Origin: Halomonas sp. BDJS001
GTDB lineage: Bacteria; Pseudomonadota; Gammaproteobacteria; Pseudomonadales; Halomonadaceae
Assembly (NCBI RefSeq): GCF_026104355.1
Contig: NZ_CP110535.1
Location: 3,658,001-3,722,000 of the forward strand
Direction of reading: 5' to 3'
DNA: 64,000 bases
The notes under the pieces were generated by a model. It ran no database searches. It was not told the origin of the DNA and saw only the letters and a program-made list of their open reading frames with translations. The position numbers and the translations under genes were made by a program. Positions 28,201-37,223 of this stretch are shown here, piece by piece; within the stretch, counting starts at the first letter, position 1; the number at the start of each line of letters is the position of its first letter.

Positions 28201-29183
28201 ACTCGCTGCAGGCCGCCGAAGAGCTGCTAAGCACCCTGCTGGATATCTCCAAGCTGGACGCAGGCGCTTTAACGCCGCGGCGCAGTCACTTCGCCCTGGC
28301 CGATATTTTCCGCCCGCTACGCGCCGAGTTTGAAGTGATGGCGGACGAGCGCGGTCTGGATTTAGAGGTCGTGCCTACCCAGCTCTGGGTCGACTCAGAT
28401 CCGCAAATGCTTCGCCGCATTGTGCAGAACTTCCTCTCCAACGCCATTCGCTATACCCAAGAGGGGCGCGTACTGCTGGGCTGTCGCCGCCAAAAAGGCT
28501 GGCTCTCCATTGAAGTATGGGACAGCGGCCCCGGCATTCCTGAGTCCAAGCTGACGGAGATTTTCCAGGAGTTCCGACGCTTGGATCAGGTTTCACGCCA
28601 TAAAGAGAGTGAGAAAGGGCTGGGCCTGGGGCTCTCGATTGCTGACCGTATGAGCCGGGTGCTGGATCACCCCATTAAAGTACGCTCGACGGTAGGCAAA
28701 GGCGCGGTTTTCTCAGTTAGCGTGCCGATTGTGGCAGCCAGCGAGGCAAGCAGTGGCGAACTCGAGCCGCAGACGAGGCGCGGCAGCCATAAGCTGAGTG
28801 GCACACGGATTGTGTGTATCGACAATGAGACACTGATTCTGGAAGGTATGACCGCCATGCTGAGCGGCTGGGGCTGCGAGGTATTTACCGCCACCAGTAT
28901 CGGCGGAGCCAAATCGATCCTGCGCAATATGGATGGCGACCCGGACGCGATTCTGGCCGACTACCATCTGGATAACGAAGTCACCGGGTTAATGGCGCTG
29001 GAAGCGCTCAGCGAGCGTTTTGAAGGGGCGGTGCCAGGGATCGTGATTACCGCTGACCGAACCGAGGCAGTGGCCGAAGAGATCAAACGGGCGGGCTATC
29101 AACTACTGCTGAAGCCGGTTAAACCCGCGGCGTTGAGGGCGTTACTGACGCGCACCCTGCAGGCCAATCGCGCGGCGCGTTAA
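25242..29183 (+). CDS. crbS: Transporter-domain hybrid sensor kinase, CrbS/MxtR type
   Basis: Sensor of 1313 residues. Domain order: SSS-like transporter region with 12-13 helices (about 5-535), linker, two PAS domains (about 640-760 and 770-890), coiled coil (about 890-945), HisKA with phospho-acceptor His in ASHDLLQPLN (about 953), HATPase (NFLSNAIRYTQEG, DSGPGIP, GLGLGLSIADRM), and a C-terminal receiver with acceptor Asp in ADYHLD (about 1240). CrbS/MxtR relatives control acetate use (acs and symporter genes) with a LuxR-type regulator. All those partners are nearby. GGGGAGAAAGG precedes the ATG. Confidence 0.9.
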   Translation: MFHGGLLVAVSLLYIAVLFGIAWYGDRRARTHGATRRRPIIYSLALAIYCTSWTFYGAVGQAATAGWSFASIFVGPILTFLLFWPVLAKMIRVAKHQNVTSIADFIASRYGKTQSLAAFASLVALVGTLPYIALQLKAVSTTFSVLTDATDVTHTPLFGDTAFYVAIVMAIFAILFGTRHTDATEHHEGLIHAVAFESLVKLLAFVILGAFVTWGMFDGLGELMGHAESQLELQRQLANQDFGQSFWAQTLLAMLAILCLPRQFHVAVVENIHPDDATKARWLFPLYLLAIAFFVVPLAAAGLLLFSESGVEPDTYVLALSMASGHQWLTLLTFIGGFSAATGMVIVAAVAVSIMISNEIVIPALFRLRWFDTKARDYGRLVLRARRLTIVAVLAMAYGFYQLIAEFTSLASIGMLSFAAAAQFAPALIGGLYWKRGNRLGVIVGMNAGFAIWAYSLLMPAMINAGVLPSVWLDGGPLGLNWLSPTTLFGLNLGDSFTHGVMLSLGVNLFCYIFVSQVTSQRVVERIQASLFVDSVETRQTSVNRPWTGATTVGDLKVLCERFLGAGQVDRAFDDYARRVGKPLDDGTRASIDIIQFTERFLASVLGASSARIVVNSALQGRGIGISDVISIVDEASQVLEFNRALLQATIENINQGISVVDQNLRLVVWNQRYLELFRFPDHLIRVGAPIDRIFRYNAHNGEYGPGDPEEHVQLLLDNIREGQPHRYVRYRQDGSVLEVQGNPMPGGGFVYTYQDITQQKRIEEALIRSENNIRIYTDNVPALIAYFDKECRYLFTNRAYEQAFNIDRNAVIGRRFEDVLPIKQAEERAPWVNRALNGERVSFEVSLRVNEAMRYMLVTYTPHFGDSQAILGFFALYQDITERRQAEIALKETNETLEERVRERTQALSEANAALRQENRVRAEAELALRQAKQLAEDANASKTRFLAAASHDLLQPLNAARLFTSALMQNVTTTDTQRIVGHIDNSLQAAEELLSTLLDISKLDAGALTPRRSHFALADIFRPLRAEFEVMADERGLDLEVVPTQLWVDSDPQMLRRIVQNFLSNAIRYTQEGRVLLGCRRQKGWLSIEVWDSGPGIPESKLTEIFQEFRRLDQVSRHKESEKGLGLGLSIADRMSRVLDHPIKVRSTVGKGAVFSVSVPIVAASEASSGELEPQTRRGSHKLSGTRIVCIDNETLILEGMTAMLSGWGCEVFTATSIGGAKSILRNMDGDPDAILADYHLDNEVTGLMALEALSERFEGAVPGIVITADRTEAVAEEIKRAGYQLLLKPVKPAALRALLTRTLQANRAAR

Positions 29184-29214
29184 GCGCCGCGGTTGTATAG
29201 CCGTTGGTACTGGC

Positions 29215-29877
29215 TTAGGAAACGACTTTCGGTGGCTCTACTTCAAGTTTTTGAGCCGCGATCACCGCTTGAGTACGCGAGTGCACGCCAAGCTTACGTA
29301 GAATCGCTGTTACGTGGGCTTTGATCGTGGCTTCAGAGACACTCAGTTCGTAAGCGATCTGTTTATTCAGCAGGCCTTCGGTGAGCATATTCAAGACGCG
29401 GAATTGCTGGGGGGTCAGCGAGGCAATCGCCTCAGCGAAGCGCGACTCCTCTTCGCTGGTCTCTTCCAGCACGTTGGCCAACGCCTCTGGCAACCACACT
29501 TCGCCCTCCAGGATCTCCCCTACGGCCTCAGCAATTAGTTGTAGCGACGATGATTTAGGGATAAAACCCGACGCGCCGTAGTCAATAGCACGACGCACCA
29601 CGTAGGGCTCATCGCTGCCTGATACTACCGCCACGGGAATATCGGGCATTTGACCACGCAGTTGGATCAAACCGGAGAAGCCGTGGGCTCCCGGCATATG
29701 CAGATCGAGCAGAATCAAGTCGGCATCAGGATGGCGATTCACCACGTCAGTGGTGGCTTCCATGGTATCCGCTTCGACAATTTCCGCCTGGGGGGCCAAC
29801 TGGCGTAACGCTTGGGTCAGCGCTGCACGAAACAGCGGGTGATCGTCAGCGACGATAAACTTATGAGCTACTGCCAT
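29215..29877 (-). CDS. crbR: LuxR/NarL-type response regulator, CrbR/ErdR type
   Basis: Response regulator of 220 residues with an N-terminal receiver (VADDHPLFRAAL at the acidic pocket, phospho-Asp in LILLDLHMPG near residue 58) and a C-terminal LuxR HTH (LTPQQFRVLNMLTEG through VHSRTQAV). It converges on the hybrid kinase gene and precedes acs on the minus strand side. By family (CrbR/ErdR/AgmR group) it should activate acs and the symporter operon when phosphorylated; direct targets here are inferred. Confidence 0.88.
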   Translation of the reverse strand: MAVAHKFIVADDHPLFRAALTQALRQLAPQAEIVEADTMEATTDVVNRHPDADLILLDLHMPGAHGFSGLIQLRGQMPDIPVAVVSGSDEPYVVRRAIDYGASGFIPKSSSLQLIAEAVGEILEGEVWLPEALANVLEETSEEESRFAEAIASLTPQQFRVLNMLTEGLLNKQIAYELSVSEATIKAHVTAILRKLGVHSRTQAVIAAQKLEVEPPKVVS

Positions 29878-30024
29878 GGATATTCCTCCGGTTCCTCGAG
29901 CAGCGGGGTTGTCTGCCGCCGCGACGCTAGGCTCTTACGGTTGTGAAGCATGGTACCCCATGGGCTTCATCATGCCCAAGCATCACATGCACAATTTATA
30001 ATAGATCGTTCATCCGAGTGAAAC

Positions 30025-30066
30025 ACGTATCTATAAACGCGTATCTATAAATCCATATCTACAAAC
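30025..30066. repeat. Three tandem 14-bp repeats upstream of crbR
   Basis: Units ACGTATCTATAAAC, GCGTATCTATAAAT and CCATATCTACAAAC run head to tail. They lie 148 bases upstream of the crbR start and in the 3' region of acs. Regular spacing suits a small binding array, but simple duplication is equally possible. Confidence 0.6.
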
Positions 30067-30071
30067 ACAAT

Positions 30072-30097
30072 CGTGCCGACCTACTCAGGTCGGCACG
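30072..30097 (-). terminator. Hairpin terminator candidate after acs
   Basis: CGTGCCGACCT (30072-30082) pairs with AGGTCGGCACG (30087-30097), loop of four. On the minus strand it follows acs by 54 bases and is trailed by a T-rich but interrupted run. Confidence 0.65.
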
Positions 30098-30151
30098 GTT
30101 TTACGAGATAAACAGGCCTGATTAGGCTAAACAGCCTATAGTAGTGCGCCC

Positions 30152-32101
30152 TTACTGATTGGCGCGGTGCTCAATCAGCTCATCGACCACCGAGGGATCC
30201 GCCAGAGTACTGGTGTCACCCAAGCCATCACACTCGTTGGCAGCAATCTTGCGCAGAATACGGCGCATGATTTTACCCGAGCGGGTTTTCGGCAAGCCTG
30301 GCGCCCACTGAATGACATCCGGCGACGCAATCGGGCCAATATCCTTGCGCACCCACTGGGTCAGCTCTTTTTTGAGCTCATCTGTCGGGTCGATACCGTC
30401 ATTCAGGGTGACATAAATATAGATGCCTTGTCCCTTAATATCGTGTGGGAAGCCAACAACGGCTGCTTCTGCAACGGCACTGTGGGCAACCAGCGACGAT
30501 TCAATCTCGGCGGTGCCCATGCGGTGACCGGAGACGTTCAGAACGTCATCCACACGGCCTGTGATCCAGTAGTAGCCATCCTCATCACGGCGACAGCCGT
30601 CACCGGTGAAGTACATGCCATCGTAGGTCGAGAAGTAGGTCTGGACAAAACGCTCGTGGTCACCCCAAATAGAGCGCGCCTGGCCCGGCCAGGCGTCGAG
30701 AATCACCAGATTACCTTCAGTGGCGCCTTCCAGCTGATTGCCTTCATTATCGACCAGTGCGGGCTTCACACCGAAGAACGGCACCGTCGCAGAGCCAGGC
30801 TTAAGCGGCGTGGCGCCCGGCAAAGGGGCAATCATGATGCCACCGGTTTCGGTTTGCCACCAGGTATCCACAATCGGGCATTTCTCGTTGCCGATAACGC
30901 GGTAGAACCACTCCCAGGCTTCCGGGTTAATAGGTTCGCCCACTGAGCCAAGCAAGCGCAGGCTATCGCGCTTGCTGGAGTCCATGACGTTTTCGCCATG
31001 AGCCATTAGGGCACGCACCGCAGTGGGCGCAGTGTAAAGAATATTAACGTTGTGCTTATCAACGATATCCCCCATCCGGCCATGGGTAGGATAGCTGGGC
31101 ACGCCCTCAAACATTAGTGTGGTCGCACCATTGGCCAAGGGGCCATAGATGATATAGCTGTGCCCGGTGACCCAGCCAACATCCGCGGTGCACCAGTAAA
31201 TTTCACCCTCTTGATAGTCAAACACGTACTGGTGGGTCATGGCAGCATAGGTCAGGTAGCCACCGGTGGTGTGCTTCAGGCCTTTAGGCGCACCGGTAGA
31301 ACCGGAGGTGTAGAGAATAAACAGCGGGTCTTCGGCGCCCATGGCTTCCGGTTCACACTCGCTGGACTGCTTGTCGACCAGCTCATCAAACCAGACATCG
31401 CGGCCCTCTTTCCAGTCGATCTCACCGCCGGTGCGCTTCACCACCAAGACGTTTTTGCACACATCAGTGCCGTCACGGGTCAGGGCGGCATCCACGTTCT
31501 CCTTCAGCGGCACGTGCTTGCCACCGCGTACCGACTCATCGGCGGTAATCACCAGTTTGGAGTCGGCGCCGATAACACGCTGGGCAACGGCGTCCGGCGA
31601 GAAGCCACCAAAAACAACCGAGTGAACGGCCCCGATACGCGAGCAGGCCAGCATCGCCATGGCGGCTTCGGGAATCATTGGCATATACAGCGTGACGGTA
31701 TCGCCTTTACCGATACCCAGCTCTTTCAGCGCATTGGCCAGCTGATTCGTGCGTGCATAGAGTTCACGATAGGTAATATGTTTGGAGTCGTCGGGATTGT
31801 CGCCTTCCCAAATGATCGCCGTCTGATCACCACGCTTCTCAAGATGGCGATCAAGGCAATTGGCACTGACATTCAGCAGGCCATCTTCAAACCAACGAAT
31901 ATCGACATTGTCACGCGCAAAGGAGGTATTTTTGATTTTAGTGGGCGCTTTAATCCAGTCCAGACGCTTGGCCTGCTCGGCCCAGAAGCCTTCCGGGTCG
32001 TCCATCGACTGCTGATACATGGCCTCATATTTGGCTTTATCGGCCCAGGCATTGGCGGCGAAATCGTCGCGCACCGGATAGACGTTCTGTTGATCGCTCA
32101 T
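30152..32101 (-). CDS. acs: Acetyl-CoA synthetase Acs
   Basis: AMP-forming enzyme that activates acetate to acetyl-CoA via acetyl-adenylate. The 649 residues match Acs. Visible are [14 protein letters not shown] (phosphate loop), the WWQTETGG signature, [23 protein letters not shown], and SGKIMRRIL with the acetylatable catalytic Lys near the C-terminus. Located with the symporter and CrbS/CrbR-type system that controls acetate use in related bacteria. A nested dyad lies 44-96 bases upstream. Confidence 0.97.
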   Translation of the reverse strand: MSDQQNVYPVRDDFAANAWADKAKYEAMYQQSMDDPEGFWAEQAKRLDWIKAPTKIKNTSFARDNVDIRWFEDGLLNVSANCLDRHLEKRGDQTAIIWEGDNPDDSKHITYRELYARTNQLANALKELGIGKGDTVTLYMPMIPEAAMAMLACSRIGAVHSVVFGGFSPDAVAQRVIGADSKLVITADESVRGGKHVPLKENVDAALTRDGTDVCKNVLVVKRTGGEIDWKEGRDVWFDELVDKQSSECEPEAMGAEDPLFILYTSGSTGAPKGLKHTTGGYLTYAAMTHQYVFDYQEGEIYWCTADVGWVTGHSYIIYGPLANGATTLMFEGVPSYPTHGRMGDIVDKHNVNILYTAPTAVRALMAHGENVMDSSKRDSLRLLGSVGEPINPEAWEWFYRVIGNEKCPIVDTWWQTETGGIMIAPLPGATPLKPGSATVPFFGVKPALVDNEGNQLEGATEGNLVILDAWPGQARSIWGDHERFVQTYFSTYDGMYFTGDGCRRDEDGYYWITGRVDDVLNVSGHRMGTAEIESSLVAHSAVAEAAVVGFPHDIKGQGIYIYVTLNDGIDPTDELKKELTQWVRKDIGPIASPDVIQWAPGLPKTRSGKIMRRILRKIAANECDGLGDTSTLADPSVVDELIEHRANQ

Positions 32102-32144
32102 AAAATTGCCTCTGTCCGTGAAAATGCACTCTCTAAGAAACTGT

Positions 32145-32197
32145 AGTCGATACGACTATTTATGGGGCCTGATTGGCCATTATCGTAAGTATCGACT
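32145..32197 (-). promoter_or_regulatory. Nested dyad in the acs leader
   Basis: Perfect 9-base arms AGTCGATAC (32145-32153) and GTATCGACT (32189-32197) enclose ATGG (32162-32165) and CCAT (32177-32180). Both dyads share one centre at 32171, with a GGCC/GGCC pair near it. Operator for a dimeric regulator or a 5'-UTR hairpin. Confidence 0.5.
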
Positions 32198-32296
32198 GCC
32201 ATTAATGTTCCCCTAGCATAAACCTCCTCGCGCAGGCTTCCCTTTAGACATTGGTATTATCGTTTTTTATTTAAAAAACAAAGATTTATAAACAAA

Positions 32297-32845
32297 TCAC
32301 GAGACAACTTCAGGCCTGTAGACCAAGGTCTTAGCGCAGTTTCGACAGCGGTAGCGGCGCCCATTTACCACTAAAGCATGACGCCTCGGGGTAAATTGAT
32401 GAAAGCGGCAATCGCACTGGTAACGATAAGGTGCGGACTGCGCCTGCTTAATGTCAAACCGATGGGTCACGCTGGGCACTAAACCAAAAAGATCACGCAT
32501 TACCGTTTTCCACTCGTGCCCGTGGGGTTTCAGACGCGGGCCATTATCCAAATGGAACACCAGCCAGTGAGCCATTTCATGGGGAATCACCTCATCAAAA
32601 AAAGCCGTGCGGTTTTCATTCAGTAGTACCGGATTAAAACGTAAACCGCCGTGACCAAGGTGCGCTTGCCCGGCAGAGGCGCCGCGCAGGTTAAACCACA
32701 CGTTGGGAGCTGGCAGCGCAGGACACACTTCACAGCAGCGCTGCCACGCCTGCTCAACGCGAACCCGCGCGGCCTGGTGCAGCGCCGTTTCCGACATGGC
32801 TGCCAATTCAGCGGCGGGCCAGGGGGGCAGTGGTAATGTCTTCAT
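32297..32845 (-). CDS. sprT: SprT-family zinc metalloprotease-like protein
   Basis: Protein of 182 residues with HEMAHWLVFH (HExxH, about residue 89) and the C-terminal zinc-ribbon cysteines YQCDCRFHQFTPRRH and YRCRNC. This is the layout of bacterial SprT, related to the protease domain of Spartan. Role unknown in bacteria. Alone on the minus strand between acs and the UPF0149 gene. Confidence 0.85.
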   Translation of the reverse strand: MKTLPLPPWPAAELAAMSETALHQAARVRVEQAWQRCCEVCPALPAPNVWFNLRGASAGQAHLGHGGLRFNPVLLNENRTAFFDEVIPHEMAHWLVFHLDNGPRLKPHGHEWKTVMRDLFGLVPSVTHRFDIKQAQSAPYRYQCDCRFHQFTPRRHALVVNGRRYRCRNCAKTLVYRPEVVS

Positions 32846-32908
32846 TAGTGATAAACTAGCCGTTAAAGATAACCATTGATGAATGTTTGTATTAACGAGG
32901 CTTTACTC

Positions 32909-33567
32909 ATGGCAGAGCGCAGCGATACGCCTGAAACGAACACGCCCCCGCAACCACTGCTCGAGGATGAGCAGTTGGATAGATTGGACGACTTCCTCGA
33001 TTCCGATCAAGTGGATGAAGACGCCCTGGATCTGATCTCTGCCCATGGTTTTTAGTGGCCCTTGCGGTAGCCCCCAGCGAAGTGCCCACGACCCAGTGGC
33101 TGGCGGAGCTATTCCAGGGTGAGCCGCGCTACGCCGACGATGCCGAGCGCGATGAGATTACCACCCTGCTCACGCTACTGCGCGACAATGCGGTGGCGGT
33201 ACTCGAGCAAGGCGGCTTACCGGAACTCCCCTTTGAACTCACTCTGGGCGGTGAACCTGCCGAAGAGACGCCGATTGGCGATTGGTGTGCGGGCTTTATG
33301 GAGGGCGTCTTCAGCGACGAGAGCGCCTGGTTCCAGGACGATGAAGAGGCCGCCGCCACTCTACTGCTGCCGTTTATGCTGCTCTCCGGACTGTTCGACG
33401 ATGAGCCGGACATGGCCGAGCTGGCCAAGGATCAAGCGCGCCAGGAGTCACTGGTGGTACAGTTGCCGGAACTGGTGTTGGATCTTTACCTGCACTACCG
33501 CGTGCCCCAGGAAACGCCCAAACCCAAACCGCGCAAAAAAACGCCTGCAAAAGGCAAAAAGCGCTAG
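32909..33567 (+). pseudogene. UPF0149/YecA-family gene split by an apparent -1 frameshift
   Basis: The first frame (ATG 32909, stop 33053-33055) gives 48 residues ending DLISAHGF. The second (from GTG 33055) starts ALAVAPSEVPTTQWL, the direct continuation of the UPF0149 pattern. One more T in the T5 run at 33049-33053 would restore one protein of about 219 residues. The site reads GGT TTT TAG, so a P-site slip to TTT could also bypass the stop. The C-terminus is a Lys/Pro tail and not the SEC-C zinc motif of E. coli YecA. Base-call error, real mutation and recoding are all possible. Confidence 0.75.
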
Positions 33568-33609
33568 GTGCTTCGATAGAGACGTAGGTAAGCACGTAGG
33601 CATACGACG

Positions 33610-34731
33610 CTATTTAAGCCGCATTATCAGCGCGTCAAGCACACCATAGAGCCACTCCCGGACGCGCTGCCCCCAAGGCCGGGCCGCCCATGCCTCGGCA
33701 TCAACCTCCTGGCTGGCGGCAAAGTTACGCTCAAACAGTTCGCGTACATCGGCCGCGAGCTTCGGATCCTTCACCTCTTGGTTAGCCTCTAAGTTCCAGT
33801 GCAAATTCCAGTGATCAAAGTTACACGAACCAATGCTCACCCACTCATCGGCGAGCACAAATTTGGCATGGATAAAGGTCGGCTGAAACTCAAAAATACG
33901 CACTCCAGCCTTGAGCATAGTGTGATAAAAGCGCTGACCGGCAAAGCGTACGCTGGGATGATCATGCTTTGCTCCCGGTAGCAGTAAACGCACGTCAATC
34001 CCGCGGCGAGCCGCCCGAACCAAGCGTCGTCGCAGCGCAAAAGTGGGTACAAAATAGGGCGTGCACAGCCAGAGCCGTTCATTTACCTGGCTGACACGAT
34101 GATGCAGTGAGTGGCGAATGGCTTGATAGCGGTAGCCCCGTGCTGACATTGCCCGCCCAGGCACGCCATTGGGCAGCGCCCGTGGCTTACGGGGCTGGGG
34201 GAGAGTCGCCGGGCGTCTATCGCCCTTCTCCGCCCGGGTCAGGCGCGAATGCCACAGGCGCCGAAACAGCAGTTCCCAATCGGCCACCACCGGCCCTTCA
34301 ATACGCAGGGCAATTTCGTACCAAGCGTTGAGAAACTCATCCACCGCGCCAAAGCCGCCGGTAAAGGCAAGCTCACCATCGATAACCACTATTTTGCGGT
34401 GATCACGGCTTAAGTTACGCGCCAAAGAGTGAAAGCCAATGGGATTAAAAAAGCGCAATCGCACGCCACCGTGCAGCAGCTTTAGACGATCAGCGCTGGA
34501 GAGTCCCATCGCGCCATAGCCGTCCAGCAGCAAGCAGACGTGTATCCCTCGCTGGGCAGCCTCCATCAGCACATCGCTGACTTGATCCGCCAACTCCCCT
34601 GACTCCATCAGGTAGAGTTCTACCAGCACATAGTGGCGCGCGGCCCTGACTGCCTCAAACATGGCTGGCAGAAAGCGCGCAGCCTCTGGCAGCAGCGTAA
34701 ATTGATTACCTTCTCGCCACTCGTGCCGCAT
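33610..34731 (-). CDS. clsB: Cardiolipin synthase-type phospholipase D protein (ClsB-like)
   Basis: Protein of 373 residues with two HKD motifs: HRKIVVIDGE (about 116) and HAKFVLADEW (about 293), each followed by the GG/GS element (FTGGFG, SIGSCN). This is the pattern of bacterial cardiolipin synthases that lack the two N-terminal helices of ClsA. Expected to condense phospholipids into cardiolipin at the inner membrane. ClsB versus another PLD subgroup is not certain. Confidence 0.85.
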   Translation of the reverse strand: MRHEWREGNQFTLLPEAARFLPAMFEAVRAARHYVLVELYLMESGELADQVSDVLMEAAQRGIHVCLLLDGYGAMGLSSADRLKLLHGGVRLRFFNPIGFHSLARNLSRDHRKIVVIDGELAFTGGFGAVDEFLNAWYEIALRIEGPVVADWELLFRRLWHSRLTRAEKGDRRPATLPQPRKPRALPNGVPGRAMSARGYRYQAIRHSLHHRVSQVNERLWLCTPYFVPTFALRRRLVRAARRGIDVRLLLPGAKHDHPSVRFAGQRFYHTMLKAGVRIFEFQPTFIHAKFVLADEWVSIGSCNFDHWNLHWNLEANQEVKDPKLAADVRELFERNFAASQEVDAEAWAARPWGQRVREWLYGVLDALIMRLK

Positions 34732-34762
34732 AGGTGCTCCTGGGTTGATGGGTGCCAGTACG

Positions 34763-35482
34763 CTAGCGTGCTAATGAGCGATGCACATACAAATCGTAGC
34801 GGCTGGTTTTACCCTCGAGGGTGTGCTGTGGCGCGGGGCCCGCAATCGGCGGCGCCTGACGAGGACGTTTAACTACTACCCGGTGAGTAGCCACATCCAG
34901 TGCCGCTTCAAGTAACCGTGGGGCATCGTCATCGTCACCAGCCAACTCCCGAAACAAGCGCATCTCTTTTTTTACCAGCGCCGATTTCTCACGATGGGGA
35001 AACATCGGATCCAGGTGTATCACCTGGGGCATAAAATCCGCACTGGCGACAAGATCCGCCAGAGCTTGAGCGGCATCGCCGTGACGCAGCGTCATCCGGG
35101 CAACAATTTCCGCCGTATCACTATGTCTCGCAGCGCGCTTCAGGCCATCCTCCAATAGCGCCGCAATCGCCGCGACTCGCTCAATTAACAACACCTGGGC
35201 ACCCAGGCTGGCCAATACAAAGGCATCACGCCCCAGCCCTGCCGTTGCATCAACGATACTGGGCGTCACGCCCTTGGCAAGCCCACAGGCCTTGGCAACC
35301 AACTGGCCACGGCCACCGCCGAAGCGGCGCCGATGAGCCGCTTTGCCCGCCGCAAAGTCAATGCTAAGTGGCTTGCCGTAGCGCTTCTCATCACCGATCA
35401 GCACTACCGCGTCACCGTGCTGCTCTAAAAGCAAGCCGTCAGGTAGAACAATTCCCTTTATGTCGCTCTCTACAAAGCTCAT
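34763..35482 (-). CDS. rsmJ: 16S rRNA m2G1516 methyltransferase RsmJ
   Basis: SAM-dependent methyltransferase of 239 residues. The AdoMet pocket is [18 protein letters not shown] (about 78-95), and [21 protein letters not shown] contains the DPMFP catalytic motif of RsmJ/YhiQ. Its ATG overlaps the end of the tsaB reading frame (ATGA), so the two are likely coupled. Confidence 0.93.
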   Translation of the reverse strand: MSFVESDIKGIVLPDGLLLEQHGDAVVLIGDEKRYGKPLSIDFAAGKAAHRRRFGGGRGQLVAKACGLAKGVTPSIVDATAGLGRDAFVLASLGAQVLLIERVAAIAALLEDGLKRAARHSDTAEIVARMTLRHGDAAQALADLVASADFMPQVIHLDPMFPHREKSALVKKEMRLFRELAGDDDDAPRLLEAALDVATHRVVVKRPRQAPPIAGPAPQHTLEGKTSRYDLYVHRSLAR

Positions 35483-36176
35483 GCAGGCTTTTTCCAGGCC
35501 ACGTCGTTGCGCAGATAAACCGGCTGAACCAAGTGGGCGGCCTGCCCCAAGCCAGTGGCAAAATCACGCGCCGCCAGCCACGCCATCTCTTCGGCGCGGG
35601 GCTCTAAATCATCCAAATGCTGGGGCATGCTGAGCTGCACATCGACAGTAAACTGCTCCCACAACGAAAAGCCGCTACCCACGCCAACCCAGTCGGTTTC
35701 GTCGCCCGGCAGCCTCAGCCTCTGCGGGCTAGTACCGCCTCGGCACTCATCGGTGTGATGGTATCGTTAAGACAGTGCCAGGTGGCGGCATACACCTCGC
35801 CCATGCGGGCATCCAGAGCGGTCACCACATGGCGTAGGTGGTAGCGTCGATGGGCCTGAAGGGCCAGCGCCTCCAGGGTAGACACCCCCAGTAGCGGGCA
35901 GTCCAGGCCAAACGCCAGACCTTGGGCTGCCCCCGCGGCTATTCGCAGCCCGGTAAACGAACCCGGCCCGCGGCCAAAAGCCACGGCATCAAGCTGGGAA
36001 GGCGTTACCTGTGCGTCGGCAAGTACTTCATCCACCATCGGCAGCAGCCGACGGGTATGGGCACGGGGCGTCATCTCAAAGCGCGCCAGACACTCAGTGC
36101 CCGAGTCGCCTTGGCGCAGTAGCGCTGCAGAGCAGGCGCTGGAAGAGGCGTCAAGGGCAAGCAGATGTAACGGCAT
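35479..36176 (-). pseudogene. tsaB: tRNA t6A synthesis protein TsaB, split by an apparent single-base loss
   Basis: Frame one (ATG 36176 to stop 35715, 153 residues) has the TsaB start LALDASSSACSAAL and GRGPGSFTGLRIA. The rest, PQRLRLPGDETDWVGVGSGFS through [13 protein letters not shown], is in the next frame to 35479. One extra base in the GGG run at 35726-35728 (plus strand) would restore a normal protein of about 231 residues. TsaB partners TsaD in N6-threonylcarbamoyl-adenosine synthesis and is essential in most bacteria, so a base-call error is likely. Overlaps rsmJ. Confidence 0.85.
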
Positions 36177-36235
36177 AACAAATGGCCACTCGAAAGAAAA
36201 GTTGCAGCATTATACCTTCGCAACGCTAATACGAC

Positions 36236-36260
36236 GATGGCCCGCATTAAGCGGGCCATC
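36236..36260. terminator. Hairpin between adk and tsaB
   Basis: GATGGCCCGC/GCGGGCCATC with a 5-base loop, no clear T run. Probably an mRNA end-stabilising or Rho-aided terminator structure after adk. Confidence 0.5.
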
Positions 36261-36297
36261 GAAACAGGTAAAACGCTAGTGCAGCTAAAGGCGCTTA

Positions 36298-37014
<717 letters not shown>

Positions 37015-37174
37015 TTAACTGACAATAACCGCGCCTCTCAAGCGACACAACTCCCCAAAAGCCTGAGAGACCCGCTTTTATTTCAATTTTTTTAAATTAA
37101 AACAGCCAAATGCCCTAAATCTACCACTTTGGTCGCCCAGCGAGAGATTTAGCAAGCCTTTACGTTGAGTAAAC

Positions 37175-37204
37175 ACAAGCGGCGCCCCGAGGGGCGCCGC
37201 TTGT
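37175..37204 (-). terminator. Strong hairpin after aceF
   Basis: A 14-base perfect stem (ACAAGCGGCGCCCC with its complement) and a minimal loop, 20 bases beyond the aceF stop on the minus strand; followed there by GTTTA. Likely terminator of aceEF. Confidence 0.75.
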
Positions 37205-37223
37205 ATAAGCACATCGCTACCAA

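Noticed and set aside
31160..32146. Open frame of 328 codons on the plus strand
   Set aside because: Antisense to acs; the composition is that of a reverse-strand shadow.
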